Part shown: piece by piece, positions 1-6,114 of the stretch
Numbering within the stretch: position 1 is the first letter of the stretch
Layout: every line of letters starts with the position of its first letter
From: Planctomycetota bacterium
GTDB lineage: Bacteria > Planctomycetota > Planctomycetia > Pirellulales > Thermoguttaceae
Assembly: GCA_015661985.1 (NCBI GenBank)
Contig: DQVB01000189.1
Location: forward strand, 1-9,954
Direction: 5' to 3'
Length of the DNA: 9,954 nucleotides
The notes under the pieces: model-generated
Databases searched by the model: none
Seen by the model: only the letters and a program-made list of their open reading frames with translations
Told to the model about the DNA's origin: nothing
Made by a program: the position numbers and the translations under genes

Positions 1-663
1 GAAGACAAGGAAATTGGCCTCGGAAAGCTTCTTCATTACCTTCTTGATCGGGAAGGCTTTGCCGCCAGCGGGCCTCGTCGGGGAGACGACGGCTACCAGA
101 ATACTGCCCGCCACCATCACCAGCGAAAGAGCCGATGCCAAATAGAGGCAATCGCTCCCGTCCCCCGTCGTCCCCCGCAGCATCCTCCAACCGGTCAGTC
201 CCCACCCGACCAACGCCCAGGCGACCGGCGCCCAAATGAACACCTTGGCCTGAGTGCCACCGCGGACGGCATCGTCGCCGATGTCGGCTGTCCCTGCAAA
301 CAACACGCTGTTCACCAGCGGCAAGGTGGCCGCATAGCACAAAGAATAAGCAAACATCACGCCCAAAAGGGGCTCGAATCGTTCTATCCTCGCCGCTTGG
401 AACAGAAGCACCGCTCCGATCAAATGCGCCACGATCAAGATCCATTCGGCGTTCAGCCAGCGGTCGGCAATCCAACCCGCGAGAAAGGGGGCGAAAATAC
501 ACGCCAATGGCAGCGTGGCGTAAATCCATCCCGTCTGTTCGCCAGTCATTTCCAGCGGGCCGAGGAGCCTGGCCGCCAGCACCGGAGCCCAGGCCCCCCA
601 AATGGCATACTCCAAGAACATGACCACGCTGAGCGCCAAATACTTTCTCGCGTCAATTCCCAC
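1..663 (-). CDS. MFS nucleoside-type permease, N-terminal half (runs off left edge)
   Basis: The reverse strand reads as an open frame of 221 codons from a GTG at 663 to the window edge, so the C-terminal half is missing. The start is set by a GAGGAGG ribosome binding site six bases upstream. The protein is strongly hydrophobic, with about six membrane segments (roughly residues 8-31, 44-64, 73-91, 98-122, 141-158 and 172-194), as expected for the first half of a 12-helix major facilitator. Family-like stretches are FLEYAIWGAWAPVLA (16-30), an MFS motif-A-like GWIADRW (63-69) after helix 2, and RGGTQAKVFIWAPVAW (134-149). The pattern resembles the nucleoside:H+ symporter (NupG/XapB-like) group, which suggests inner-membrane import of nucleosides or similar small solutes. 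The substrate is inferred only at family level, and another MFS subfamily is possible. Confidence 0.82.
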   Translation of the reverse strand, partial: MGIDARKYLALSVVMFLEYAIWGAWAPVLAARLLGPLEMTGEQTGWIYATLPLACIFAPFLAGWIADRWLNAEWILIVAHLIGAVLLFQAARIERFEPLLGVMFAYSLCYAATLPLVNSVLFAGTADIGDDAVRGGTQAKVFIWAPVAWALVGWGLTGWRMLRGTTGDGSDCLYLASALSLVMVAGSILVAVVSPTRPAGGKAFPIKKVMKKLSEANFLVF

Positions 664-713
664 GGCTTCCCTCCTCACAACGCAGGTCGGCGTCACGGTC
701 CCCATGGATACGG

Positions 714-734
714 GGCTGCCACCCAGCGGCAGCC
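714..734 (-). other. Leader hairpin upstream of the permease
   Basis: A 7-bp perfect inverted repeat (GGCTGCC at 714-720, GGCAGCC at 728-734) with a 7-nt loop lies between the promoter candidate and the GTG of the permease, so it would form in the 5' untranslated RNA. It has no T-tract on either side, so it is not a standard terminator. Its function is unknown. Confidence 0.35.
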
Positions 735-748
735 GAAAGGGTGGCCGC

Positions 749-777
749 ATTGTAGGCGAGCCCGCGCCGCGTGAAAA
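749..777 (-). promoter_or_regulatory. Sigma-70-like promoter candidate for the permease
   Basis: On the minus strand, TTTTCA (777-772, 4 of 6 consensus) and TACAAT (754-749, 5 of 6) are separated by exactly 17 bp. Transcription would start near 742 and give a leader of about 80 nt before the GTG at 663. The rest of the 664-974 intergenic stretch is GC-rich and shows no gene. Inferred from consensus match only. Confidence 0.45.
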
Positions 778-974
778 GTACGTTCGCCAAGGGCAAACGA
801 AAGGGCCGAGACGTTCGGTCGGCTGCGCAAAGGCCCCGGTCGCCGAGACTCAGGTCGCCCCAAGGGGCGCCGCACTATCGACGCAGTGCATGAACCCAAT
901 CAGGGGGGCAGAGCGCCCGCCCTTTCGCGCGGCCGCGCGTCGGCCGATTCACCTCGTACCCCTTGAGGAAACGG

Positions 975-1805
975 CTATTGCGACAGAAACAGCGGCCGGT
1001 CGGCGTGTTGGATCGTGTGCAAGGCCACTTCGCCGAAGAGTTGGCGGACGAGGAAACTGCGGGCGCTGTTGCCCATGACAACCAGATCGGCGCCCCACTG
1101 TTTGGCATAGGGCAGCAGGTTGTCGCGGGCCGACCCGTCGACGTATTCGGTTTCCGAGCGGAACCCGTGCAGGTGGCAGTAATGGGCGGCCTCTTCCAAC
1201 CGCCGGGCATCGTCTTCAGGACGGCCCCCAAAGCCCACGATGCGTAACGTCGCTTCGGGCCACACACGGAGCTGGACGAACTGCTTCAGCGTCTTGGCCG
1301 ATTCGATAGACCCACTGTAGGCGACCAAGACGCGCTGCACCGGCCGGTACTCGGTTGCCTCAGCCAGGATGGGGCGCACGCCTCCGCAGATCAGCCGGCA
1401 GAGCAGCTGGCCGCTGTCCACATCCTCGAAGAAGTACTCGAACACGCTGCGAAGGCCGAAAACCGTCAGGTCGTGATAGCGGCAATAGGAGAGCATCAGC
1501 CGGAAGGCGTCCCCTTCTTCACGGAACACCTGGTGCGACACATTCGCCTCGTGGCAGGCCTGTTCGAATTGGCTGATGAACTGTTCGACGTGTTCTGCGG
1601 CGACCCGGTGACGGTGTTCGCGGAGCTCGTCGGCGGCCTCCTTGGCCCCGATGGGAACGGGGCCGACGATGTCCAGTTTCGTCGTATCGACCACGGTCAC
1701 GCCGGTCAGTTCGGCCCCATGGGCCTGCGCCAATTCCACGCCGCGGCGGATGGCCGATGGGGTGTACGGCGTGCCCGCCAGCCCAACCAGAATGCGTTTG
1801 ATCAT
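975..1805 (-). CDS. Tandem-domain universal stress protein (UspA family)
   Basis: This 276-residue protein holds two UspA-like alpha/beta domains, one at about residues 1-150 starting MIKRILVGLAGTPYTPSAI and one at about 156-276 starting VQRVLVAYSGSIESA. A single-domain Usp is about 140-150 residues, so this is a complete two-domain form and probably cytosolic. The C-terminal nucleotide loop reads GNSARSFLVRQLFGE (245-259). Compared with the ATP-binding pattern G-2x-G-9x-G-S/T, the second Gly is Ala248 and the final Ser/Thr is Glu259, so ATP binding may be lost or altered. I chose the ATG at 1805 because GAGGAG lies five bases upstream; a GTG six bases earlier overlaps that site. The gene stands alone between 300-bp gaps. 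The family is linked to stress survival, but the specific role here is unknown. Confidence 0.88.
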   Translation of the reverse strand: MIKRILVGLAGTPYTPSAIRRGVELAQAHGAELTGVTVVDTTKLDIVGPVPIGAKEAADELREHRHRVAAEHVEQFISQFEQACHEANVSHQVFREEGDAFRLMLSYCRYHDLTVFGLRSVFEYFFEDVDSGQLLCRLICGGVRPILAEATEYRPVQRVLVAYSGSIESAKTLKQFVQLRVWPEATLRIVGFGGRPEDDARRLEEAAHYCHLHGFRSETEYVDGSARDNLLPYAKQWGADLVVMGNSARSFLVRQLFGEVALHTIQHADRPLFLSQ

Positions 1806-1841
1806 CGTCACTCCTCGCGCTGAGGGCTTCGACCGGCATCC

Positions 1842-1850
1842 CTAATAGCA
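1842..1850 (-). promoter_or_regulatory. Possible extended -10 element upstream of the stress protein
   Basis: The minus strand reads TGCTATTAG, which fits an extended -10 (TGn followed by a hexamer with 4 of 6 consensus bases). Transcription would start about 30 nt before the ATG at 1805. No convincing -35 hexamer is present at 16-18 bp. Nothing else in the 1806-2105 gap is identifiable except two 8-bp direct copies of CCGGTCCG (1934-1941 and 1943-1950). Weak call. Confidence 0.25.
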
Positions 1851-2105
1851 CAGCGCCACTTTGCCGCGCCGGCGGGCGAAACAGCCTCGGCTCCGGGAGC
1901 CAGGCTCCGGAAGTGGCCATGTCCAACCAGGAGCCGGTCCGTCCGGTCCGCCAAGGCAACCATGGCGCCGGACGGTATGTGGTGGTTCACGTGTTGCGGC
2001 TCACAAAGCGGTCAACAGCGAACGGTTGAGTCGTTTTGCCATCATAATCCCAGGGCGGAGCCACCGGAACCCGGCCGCCGGACTCGCCGCGGTCGGTGCG
2101 GACCC

Positions 2106-3404
2106 TCACACCTCTGGGTACTGCCACGGCGGCCTGTACGGGCGGCGCAGCAGCCGGTTGGCCTCCGGATCATGGGGGCATTCCTCTTTTTCCCCGTCCC
2201 AGGCGATGCTGCGACCGAGCTTCAGGGAGAGCATTCCCAGCAGGCTGAGGCTGGTCGAGCGGTGGCCGATCTCGATGTCACACACCGGCCGCCGCCCCGT
2301 TTCGATGGAATCGAGGAAATTGGCCCACAACTCCGGGATGTTCTGGTAGTCGGGCATGTGGAGTTGGGGAGGCACATTGACCGGTTCCTTGCCCTTGTGG
2401 CGCGGATAGAATGTGGTCCCGTCACCGCGCCAGCCGATGTGGAGTGTCCCTTCCGTGCCGTAGAAGTAAATACCCAAGGGGTGTTTTTCGGCGTTGTTGC
2501 CCGCGTAACGGCGGTGTTCCCAGCAGGCCGTGAAGGAATCGAACTGGAACTGCACCACCTGCGTGTCCGGGGCGTCGGCGTTGTCTTGGCGGATGTACCG
2601 GCCGCCGCAGGAGGAGACCATCTTGGGATACTGCTCCTCGCTCCACCAGAGGATGTGGTCCATCCAATGAATGCCCCAATCGCCCAGGGTACCGTTGGCG
2701 TAATCCAGGAACTGGCGGAATCCCCGCGGGTGGATGGCTCGGTTGAAGGGCCGCAGCGGCGCCGGCCCGCACCACATGTCCCAATCCAACTCCTTGGGCG
2801 GGTCTTCGTCGGGAGTGGGCTGCCCGGGTCCACCTGCCGAATGGACGAAGGCGCGGATCATGCCCACCTTGCCGAGCTTTCCTTCTCTGAGGAAACGGAT
2901 TCCCCAGATATTGTGCGGCGAAACGCGCCGGTGCGTGCCCACTTGTACCACGCGTCCGGCGGCCCGGGCGGCTTGGACCATGGCCCGCCCCTCGTTCAGC
3001 GTATGCCCCACCGGCTTTTCCACGTAGACGTGGGCGCCGGCCTGGCAGGCGGCAATCGTGATCAGCGGGTGCCAGTGATCCGGCGTGGCGACGATGGCGA
3101 TCTCCGGTTTCTGTTCGTCGAGCAGTTCCCGGAAGTCTTTGTACTGCTTGGGCTCCTTTCCTGTCATTCCCTCCACTTCCTCTGCCGCCTTCTGCAGGAA
3201 CCGGCCGTCCACGTCGCACAGGGCCACCACATCCGATCGGCCCGCCTGGATAGCCGTGCGGAGGATGTTCATCCCCCACCAGCCGCTGCCGATGAGCACC
3301 GTGCGGTACCGCTTGTCCTTTTCCGCGCCGCGGACCGCTGGTCCGGCAAAGGCCAAACCCGCCACACCGCTGGCCGCCAAGAAACCACGTCGTGTCACAC
3401 CCAT
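2106..3404 (-). CDS. Tat-exported Gfo/Idh/MocA family oxidoreductase
   Basis: This 432-residue protein is a typical planctomycete member of the NAD(P)-dependent Gfo/Idh/MocA dehydrogenases, which act on sugars, inositols or their derivatives. It begins with a twin-arginine signal (MGVTRRGFLAASGVAGLAFA) and a likely cleavage site near residue 26, so export by the Tat route to the periplasm is expected. The Rossmann fold follows, with GSGWWG (39-44), ATPDHWH (106-112) and the family EKP motif (129-131, Lys130). The C-terminal domain has GDWGIHWMD (241-249), where the His and Asp are candidate catalytic or structural residues, and ends with the planctomycete-style DPEANRLLRRPYRPPW. The ATG at 3404 has AAGGAG seven bases upstream. 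The frame stays open further upstream to 3674, but that part has no homologous look and would bury the signal peptide. The substrate cannot be told from the sequence. Confidence 0.93.
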   Translation of the reverse strand: MGVTRRGFLAASGVAGLAFAGPAVRGAEKDKRYRTVLIGSGWWGMNILRTAIQAGRSDVVALCDVDGRFLQKAAEEVEGMTGKEPKQYKDFRELLDEQKPEIAIVATPDHWHPLITIAACQAGAHVYVEKPVGHTLNEGRAMVQAARAAGRVVQVGTHRRVSPHNIWGIRFLREGKLGKVGMIRAFVHSAGGPGQPTPDEDPPKELDWDMWCGPAPLRPFNRAIHPRGFRQFLDYANGTLGDWGIHWMDHILWWSEEQYPKMVSSCGGRYIRQDNADAPDTQVVQFQFDSFTACWEHRRYAGNNAEKHPLGIYFYGTEGTLHIGWRGDGTTFYPRHKGKEPVNVPPQLHMPDYQNIPELWANFLDSIETGRRPVCDIEIGHRSTSLSLLGMLSLKLGRSIAWDGEKEECPHDPEANRLLRRPYRPPWQYPEV

Positions 3405-3690
3405 CGCCGTGCTCCTTTTTGCCAATAGAGCCGCAAGATCTCCGCGTGCCGCTGACCGGCCGGCGGCAGACCACCTGGGGGACATGGGCCGGCCACGCCG
3501 GTCGCTCACCAAAGCCAGCCGCTCAAGTAGCCAGTCTAAGCGGTGCCGAAGCGGCCAGCCAGTGCCAGGAGCCCAACAGTAGGCTGTTTCTGCGCCGCGA
3601 TGGGCCGGGAACCGGAAAGCAGCGTTTTGATGATCGCCCCAGCGGCACGGCCTGGGGTATCCGCTGCCCGCCAACCGCCGCTGAGCCAGC

Positions 3691-3705
3691 CCGGACCGGA
3701 CCGGA
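3691..3705. repeat. Three tandem CCGGA units
   Basis: Three perfect head-to-tail copies of the 5-mer CCGGA end 27 bp before the TATAAT box, covering the area just upstream of where a -35 element would lie. This may be chance in GC-rich DNA or a small regulator-binding array. Confidence 0.5.
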
Positions 3706-3732
3706 CGCTGGCCGGGGTGTCGCGTCGAGGCG

Positions 3733-3738
3733 TATAAT
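3733..3738 (+). promoter_or_regulatory. Consensus -10 box (TATAAT) for the MoaD-like gene
   Basis: A perfect TATAAT stands out in GC-rich surroundings about 115 bp before the MoaD-like ATG. No TTGACA-like hexamer is found at 15-19 bp upstream, where the sequence is GC-rich, so an activator or a non-standard -35 would be needed. The predicted start near 3745 gives a leader of roughly 108 nt. Confidence 0.4.
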
Positions 3739-3852
3739 CGAAACGCTGCGCGTCAAAGGCGGCGGGGATGCCCAGGACCACCGTCCGCTCGACTGCGCGG
3801 CTCGTGCGGGCGACTCGACCTTTTCGTGAAAGCCGACAGACAAGCAGGTACC

Positions 3853-4116
3853 ATGGCCAGGGTAGCGATTCCTTTGCTCCTGAAAGACGTTACCGGCGGG
3901 CTCCGGCGGGCCGAAGTCCCGGGGGCGACCGTCGGCGAGGTGATCGCGGAGCTCGACCGCCGACATCCGGGTTTCAAACAGCGTGTCTGTAACGGCGACC
4001 GGCTTAGTCCCATTGTGGCGGTCACCGTGGACGGCCAGATTGCCCGGGACGGCTTGGCCACGGCGGTGCGGGCGGACAGCGAAGTCTGCTTCCTGCCGTC
4101 CTTCGGTGGAGGGTGA
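3853..4116 (+). CDS. MoaD/ThiS family small sulfur-carrier protein
   Basis: This 87-residue protein has the size and layout of beta-grasp sulfur carriers. An N-terminal strand (MARVAIPLLLKDVTGG) leads into EVPGATVGEVIAELDRRHPGF (24-44) as the helix, then PIVAVTVDGQ and a C-terminal ADSEVCFLPSFGGG. The C-terminal Gly-Gly is where MoaD, ThiS and CysO are adenylylated and thiocarboxylated. Here three glycines precede the stop, so the terminal pair is kept. The ATG at 3853 is chosen because the homologous part begins there; only a weak CAGG site precedes it, and an in-frame GTG at 3826 has no ribosome binding site. No moaE, E1-like activating enzyme or cysteine synthase is adjacent, so the pathway (molybdopterin, thiamin, cysteine or other) cannot be fixed from context. 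The downstream repair gene lies 110 bp away on the same strand. Confidence 0.85.
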   Translation: MARVAIPLLLKDVTGGLRRAEVPGATVGEVIAELDRRHPGFKQRVCNGDRLSPIVAVTVDGQIARDGLATAVRADSEVCFLPSFGGG

Positions 4117-4226
4117 GGCGGCGGGAGTGAACAGCTCGGCGCGCCGTATGCGAACCGGCCCGGGTATGGCCGTGTGCGGCGTGGATCTGCAGGCCAAAAC
4201 CCCGGGGATTTGGGGGGTGCCTTGGG

Positions 4227-5243
4227 ATGCCAGCGACCGATCTGCTGAAGGACCCGCCGGACGTTTGGAGCGAATTGAAGCGGCTTTGGGCGCAGATCCC
4301 GGCCGGCCGGGTCAGCACGTGCGGGGCGCTGGCTGAGGCTCTGGGCAACGCGGTGGCCGCTCGCTGGGTCGGGCAAGTGCTGGTGGACCACCATCACGGC
4401 GCCGACTGCCCGTGCCATCGCGTGGTGCGGGCGGGCGGGGCACTGGGACGGCATGTCGGCGGGGGGCCAGAGGCGCAGATGCGGCGGCTGCGGGCCGAGG
4501 GAGTTGTGGTACGGGGCCGAACGGTGGATTTGGAAAGGTTCGGCTTCTGGGAGTTCTCGGGCCCCCGGCCGCTGGAGCAATTACGCCACCTCCAAGAGCA
4601 GCTGGCGCGGCGAGTCCGGCTGGCAGGCCGCAGGCGGCTGCCCAAGCTGGCTGCGGGCGTGGACGTTTCTTACCCGGGGCCTGAGCAAGGCGTGGCCGCC
4701 TACGCCCTGTGCGAGGTGGCCGGCGGGCGGGTGGTCTGGTCGACCACCATCCGGCGACCGGTCCGGTTTCCGTACATCACCAGTTACCTGGGTTTCCGCG
4801 AAGTCCCGCTGCTGTTGGAGTTGATCGAAACGGTTCGACGAGCGGGCCGCCTGGTGGAGCCCGTGCTGGTCGACGGAAGCGGGGTGCTCCACCCGCGGCG
4901 TGCCGGGATCGCTTCACACCTGGGTGTGGCCGCCCGACTGGCCACAGTGGGCGTGACCAAGACGCTGTTGTGTGGGCGCGTGGAATGGGCGGGCCTGGGG
5001 CCGTTGGAGTCACGGCCGGTGCTGATGGAGGGGCGTGCGTGGGGTGTGGCCATTCGTCCCACGGCGGGCAGTCGCCGCCCGCTTTTCGTCTCGCCCGGCC
5101 ACCGTGTCGAGTTGGCTGAGGCCGAACAATGGGTGCGGCAGCTGCTCCACGGCCGGAGGCTGCCTGAGCCACTCTACTGGGCGGATCGGCTGAGCCGGGA
5201 AGCGTCAAAAGAACGGGTTTCCCCCGCGATCCACGGGCGGTGA
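4227..5243 (+). CDS. nfi: Alkyltransferase (AGT/ATL-like)-endonuclease V fusion protein
   Basis: A 338-residue two-domain DNA-repair protein. Residues about 10-100 match the helix-turn-helix/active-site domain of O6-alkylguanine-DNA alkyltransferases: Arg46 in AARWVGQ as the arginine finger, PCHRV (62-66) with candidate acceptor Cys63, and RLRAEG with Glu91. The N-terminal AGT domain is absent, as in alkyltransferase-like proteins, but those have Trp in place of Cys. Residues about 112-330 form a full endonuclease V, which nicks DNA near deaminated bases such as inosine: Asp146 (GVDVSY), PYITSYLGFRE (182-192, Glu192), DGSGVLHPRR with Asp216, VTK with Lys245, and VSPGHR with His292. An AGT-endonuclease V fusion is known from the archaeon Ferroplasma acidarmanus, so this architecture has a precedent. 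The ATG has only a weak GGGG-rich ribosome binding site. The gene may be co-transcribed with the MoaD-like gene, but no functional link is evident. Confidence 0.92.
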   Translation: MPATDLLKDPPDVWSELKRLWAQIPAGRVSTCGALAEALGNAVAARWVGQVLVDHHHGADCPCHRVVRAGGALGRHVGGGPEAQMRRLRAEGVVVRGRTVDLERFGFWEFSGPRPLEQLRHLQEQLARRVRLAGRRRLPKLAAGVDVSYPGPEQGVAAYALCEVAGGRVVWSTTIRRPVRFPYITSYLGFREVPLLLELIETVRRAGRLVEPVLVDGSGVLHPRRAGIASHLGVAARLATVGVTKTLLCGRVEWAGLGPLESRPVLMEGRAWGVAIRPTAGSRRPLFVSPGHRVELAEAEQWVRQLLHGRRLPEPLYWADRLSREASKERVSPAIHGR

Positions 5244-5326
5244 ATGCCGCCGAGTAGTATTAACGCATATGCCAAAGCGAAAAATGAACATACAGTCCGG
5301 TAGGATTTGCGCCTTCACAAAAGGAG

Positions 5327-5357
5327 GGCGGCTGGATATCTTTTGCTTAAAGCCGCC
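5327..5357 (+). other. Hairpin overlapping an orphan SD-like sequence
   Basis: GGCGGCT (5327-5333) and AGCCGCC (5351-5357) form a 7-bp perfect stem around a 17-nt AT-rich loop. The left arm abuts AAAAGGAGG. It could be a leader RNA structure or a poor terminator: the T-run lies inside the loop, not after the stem. Confidence 0.35.
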
Positions 5358-5525
5358 TGCGCGGTGCTCGGCCGGAGAGCCCAGCGTCTCGGACGGAACG
5401 TTGGCGCTTCGGGGCAGAAGGGCCGTGTCGGCGCCTGTGTGGGGCCTGATTGCCCGGCTCGGTGTGGCCCTCAGCGGCCGGGGGTTCGGGCCGGAGGCAC
5501 TCAGGCGGGAGAAGTTTGTCGGGTT

Positions 5526-5553
5526 CCAGTGGGCCTCGACGAGGCCCAACTGG
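5526..5553 (+). other. Strong hairpin 33 bp upstream of the ferredoxin start
   Basis: CCAGT plus GGGCCTC (5526-5537) pairs with GAGGCCC and ACTGG (5541-5547 and 5549-5553). This gives a 12-bp stem with one bulged A (5548) and a GAC loop. There is no T-tract on the plus side, so it fits a leader stem-loop or processing site better than an intrinsic terminator. Confidence 0.5.
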
Positions 5554-5586
5554 TGTTGATTCTGGACGTTCGTAGAGGGATATTCT

Positions 5587-5760
5587 ATGGCAACGATAGT
5601 GGACACAGAAAAGTGCGAGGGATGTGGCGATTGCGTCGAGGCGTGCCCGCTGGATGCGATCAGCATCGTGGACGAAAAGGCAGTGGTCGATGAAGAGACC
5701 TGTGGTGACTGCGGGGCGTGCGTCGACGTCTGCCCCACGGAAGCGATCACGTGCGACTAG
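5587..5760 (+). CDS. 2[4Fe-4S] ferredoxin
   Basis: A 57-residue bacterial-type ferredoxin, a soluble low-potential electron carrier. Both cluster motifs are complete: Cys10, Cys13, Cys16 and Cys20-Pro in CEGCGDCVEACP, and Cys39, Cys42, Cys45 and Cys49-Pro in CGDCGACVDVCP. Each has the CxxCxxCxxxCP spacing that binds two [4Fe-4S] clusters, and each motif is followed by the usual AI strand (DAISI, EAITC). It is acidic and of normal length for clostridial-type ferredoxins. The ATG at 5587 has AGAGGG eight bases upstream. It appears monocistronic, with a long upstream gap and a terminator candidate just downstream. The redox partner is not visible here. The benzoate-CoA ligase further right would be one setting for low-potential ferredoxin use, but that is speculation. 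Confidence 0.95.
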   Translation: MATIVDTEKCEGCGDCVEACPLDAISIVDEKAVVDEETCGDCGACVDVCPTEAITCD

Positions 5761-5790
5761 ACCAACTCCCTCCCTTTGCTGGGTTTTCTC

Positions 5791-5828
5791 CCACGGGTCG
5801 TGCTGATGCGCGGCCCGTGGCCGTTTCT
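5791..5828 (+). terminator. Rho-independent terminator candidate for the ferredoxin
   Basis: CCACGGG (5791-5797) pairs perfectly with CCCGTGG (5814-5820) around a 16-nt GC-rich loop. It is followed by CCGTTTCTT, a short imperfect T-rich tail, and lies 30 bp after the ferredoxin stop codon. The long loop and the weak tail limit confidence. Confidence 0.5.
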
Positions 5829-5883
5829 TGGCAGCCTGGTTTTGTAAATGGCCCTGCGCGGGTTGTGCAACAGACGGGCCGCG

Positions 5884-5946
5884 GACAATCCGAAATACGA
5901 AGCAGGAAAGCGCGAAACGGGCACGAAATCCGAGATTCAAGTGTCC
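5884..5946 (+). repeat. Degenerate interspersed repeat, forward-oriented copy
   Basis: The stretch is built from variants of a short unit (CCGAAATACGAAGCA, GCGCGAAAC, GCACGAAATCCGA) ending in CAAGTGTCCC. From memory, similar CGAAAT/CGAAT-type noncoding repeats recur between genes in planctomycete genomes. It does not fit coding sequence and is more A-rich than its surroundings. Its 10-mer CGAAATCCGA (5924-5933) is matched in inverse orientation by the second copy. Confidence 0.5.
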
Positions 5947-6000
5947 CCAGCGTCCCGTGCACGCTAGATGCTGTGCCGCAACCGCCGGATGGCAGCGAGT

Positions 6001-6052
6001 GTTTTTGTCATTGGGGTCTGGGACATTCGGATTTCGACATTCGGGTTTGTCG
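6001..6052 (-). repeat. Degenerate interspersed repeat, inverted copy
   Basis: Read on the minus strand, this contains CGAATGTCGAAATCCGAATG followed by CCCAGACCCCAATGAC. This is the same style of unit as the copy at 5884-5946 in opposite orientation. TCGGATTTCG (6027-6036) is the exact reverse complement of 5924-5933. The two copies flank a 54-bp spacer and end about 60 bp before the ClpP-like gene. Confidence 0.5.
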
Positions 6053-6114
6053 CTAGTGGTGTCGCAGAATCGTGCGCGGTGATCGGCATCGGCCGGATCA
6101 AGGAGGTGGGCGCC

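Larger units (their letters stand above)
3405..3852. other. Divergent intergenic region (448 bp)
   Basis: The region separates the leftward oxidoreductase from the rightward MoaD-like gene and should hold promoters for both. On the plus side only a TATAAT box is clear, with three tandem CCGGA units just upstream. No convincing promoter for the leftward gene was found, although its AAGGAG ribosome binding site is clear. No credible gene was recognised: the open frames crossing it have no start signals or family motifs. Confidence 0.5.
5244..5586. other. Intergenic region before the ferredoxin (343 bp)
   Basis: The first 110 bases are clearly AT-richer than the flanks and contain an SD-like AAAAGGAGG (5319-5327) with no start codon at a usable distance. 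Two hairpins are present (5327-5357 and 5526-5553). Frames in either direction that cross this stretch overlap the ferredoxin or have no recognisable motifs, so I call no gene. It may hold the promoter and leader of the ferredoxin and the 3' end of the repair gene transcript. Confidence 0.4.

Noticed and set aside
926..939. 14-bp perfect palindrome as terminator of the stress-protein gene
   Set aside because: It is an alternating CG sequence without room for a loop or a T-tail, so it is more likely a chance GC-rich palindrome.
1962..3428. A 488-codon open frame on the plus strand
   Set aside because: It lies antisense to the clearly coding Gfo/Idh/MocA gene, has no ribosome binding site or family motif, and is open only because of GC-rich codon bias.
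3405..3674. 90-residue N-terminal extension of the oxidoreductase
   Set aside because: The internal ATG at 3404 has an AAGGAG site and begins a textbook Tat signal, which would be buried by the extension.
3826..3852. GTG start nine codons upstream for the MoaD-like gene
   Set aside because: It has no ribosome binding site, and the extra residues precede the conserved first beta strand.
4127..4336. Possible small gene starting GTG after the MoaD-like stop
   Set aside because: It overlaps the start of the repair fusion in another frame and resembles no family. Its only support is a purine-rich stretch before the GTG.
3753..4580. A 275-codon minus-strand frame
   Set aside because: It is antisense to both the MoaD-like gene and the alkyltransferase domain, Pro/Arg-rich and without motifs.
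5269..5559. 96-codon frame upstream of the ferredoxin
   Set aside because: It has no ribosome binding site, an erratic Arg/Gly/Pro composition in its second half and no recognised motif.
5205..5750. 181-codon minus-strand frame
   Set aside because: It is antisense to the ferredoxin and to the end of the repair gene; its Ser/Thr/His-rich start mirrors ferredoxin codons.
5968..6114. 49-residue N-terminal extension of the ClpP-like protein
   Set aside because: It translates the interspersed repeat, and the ATG at 6115 has a perfect ribosome binding site.
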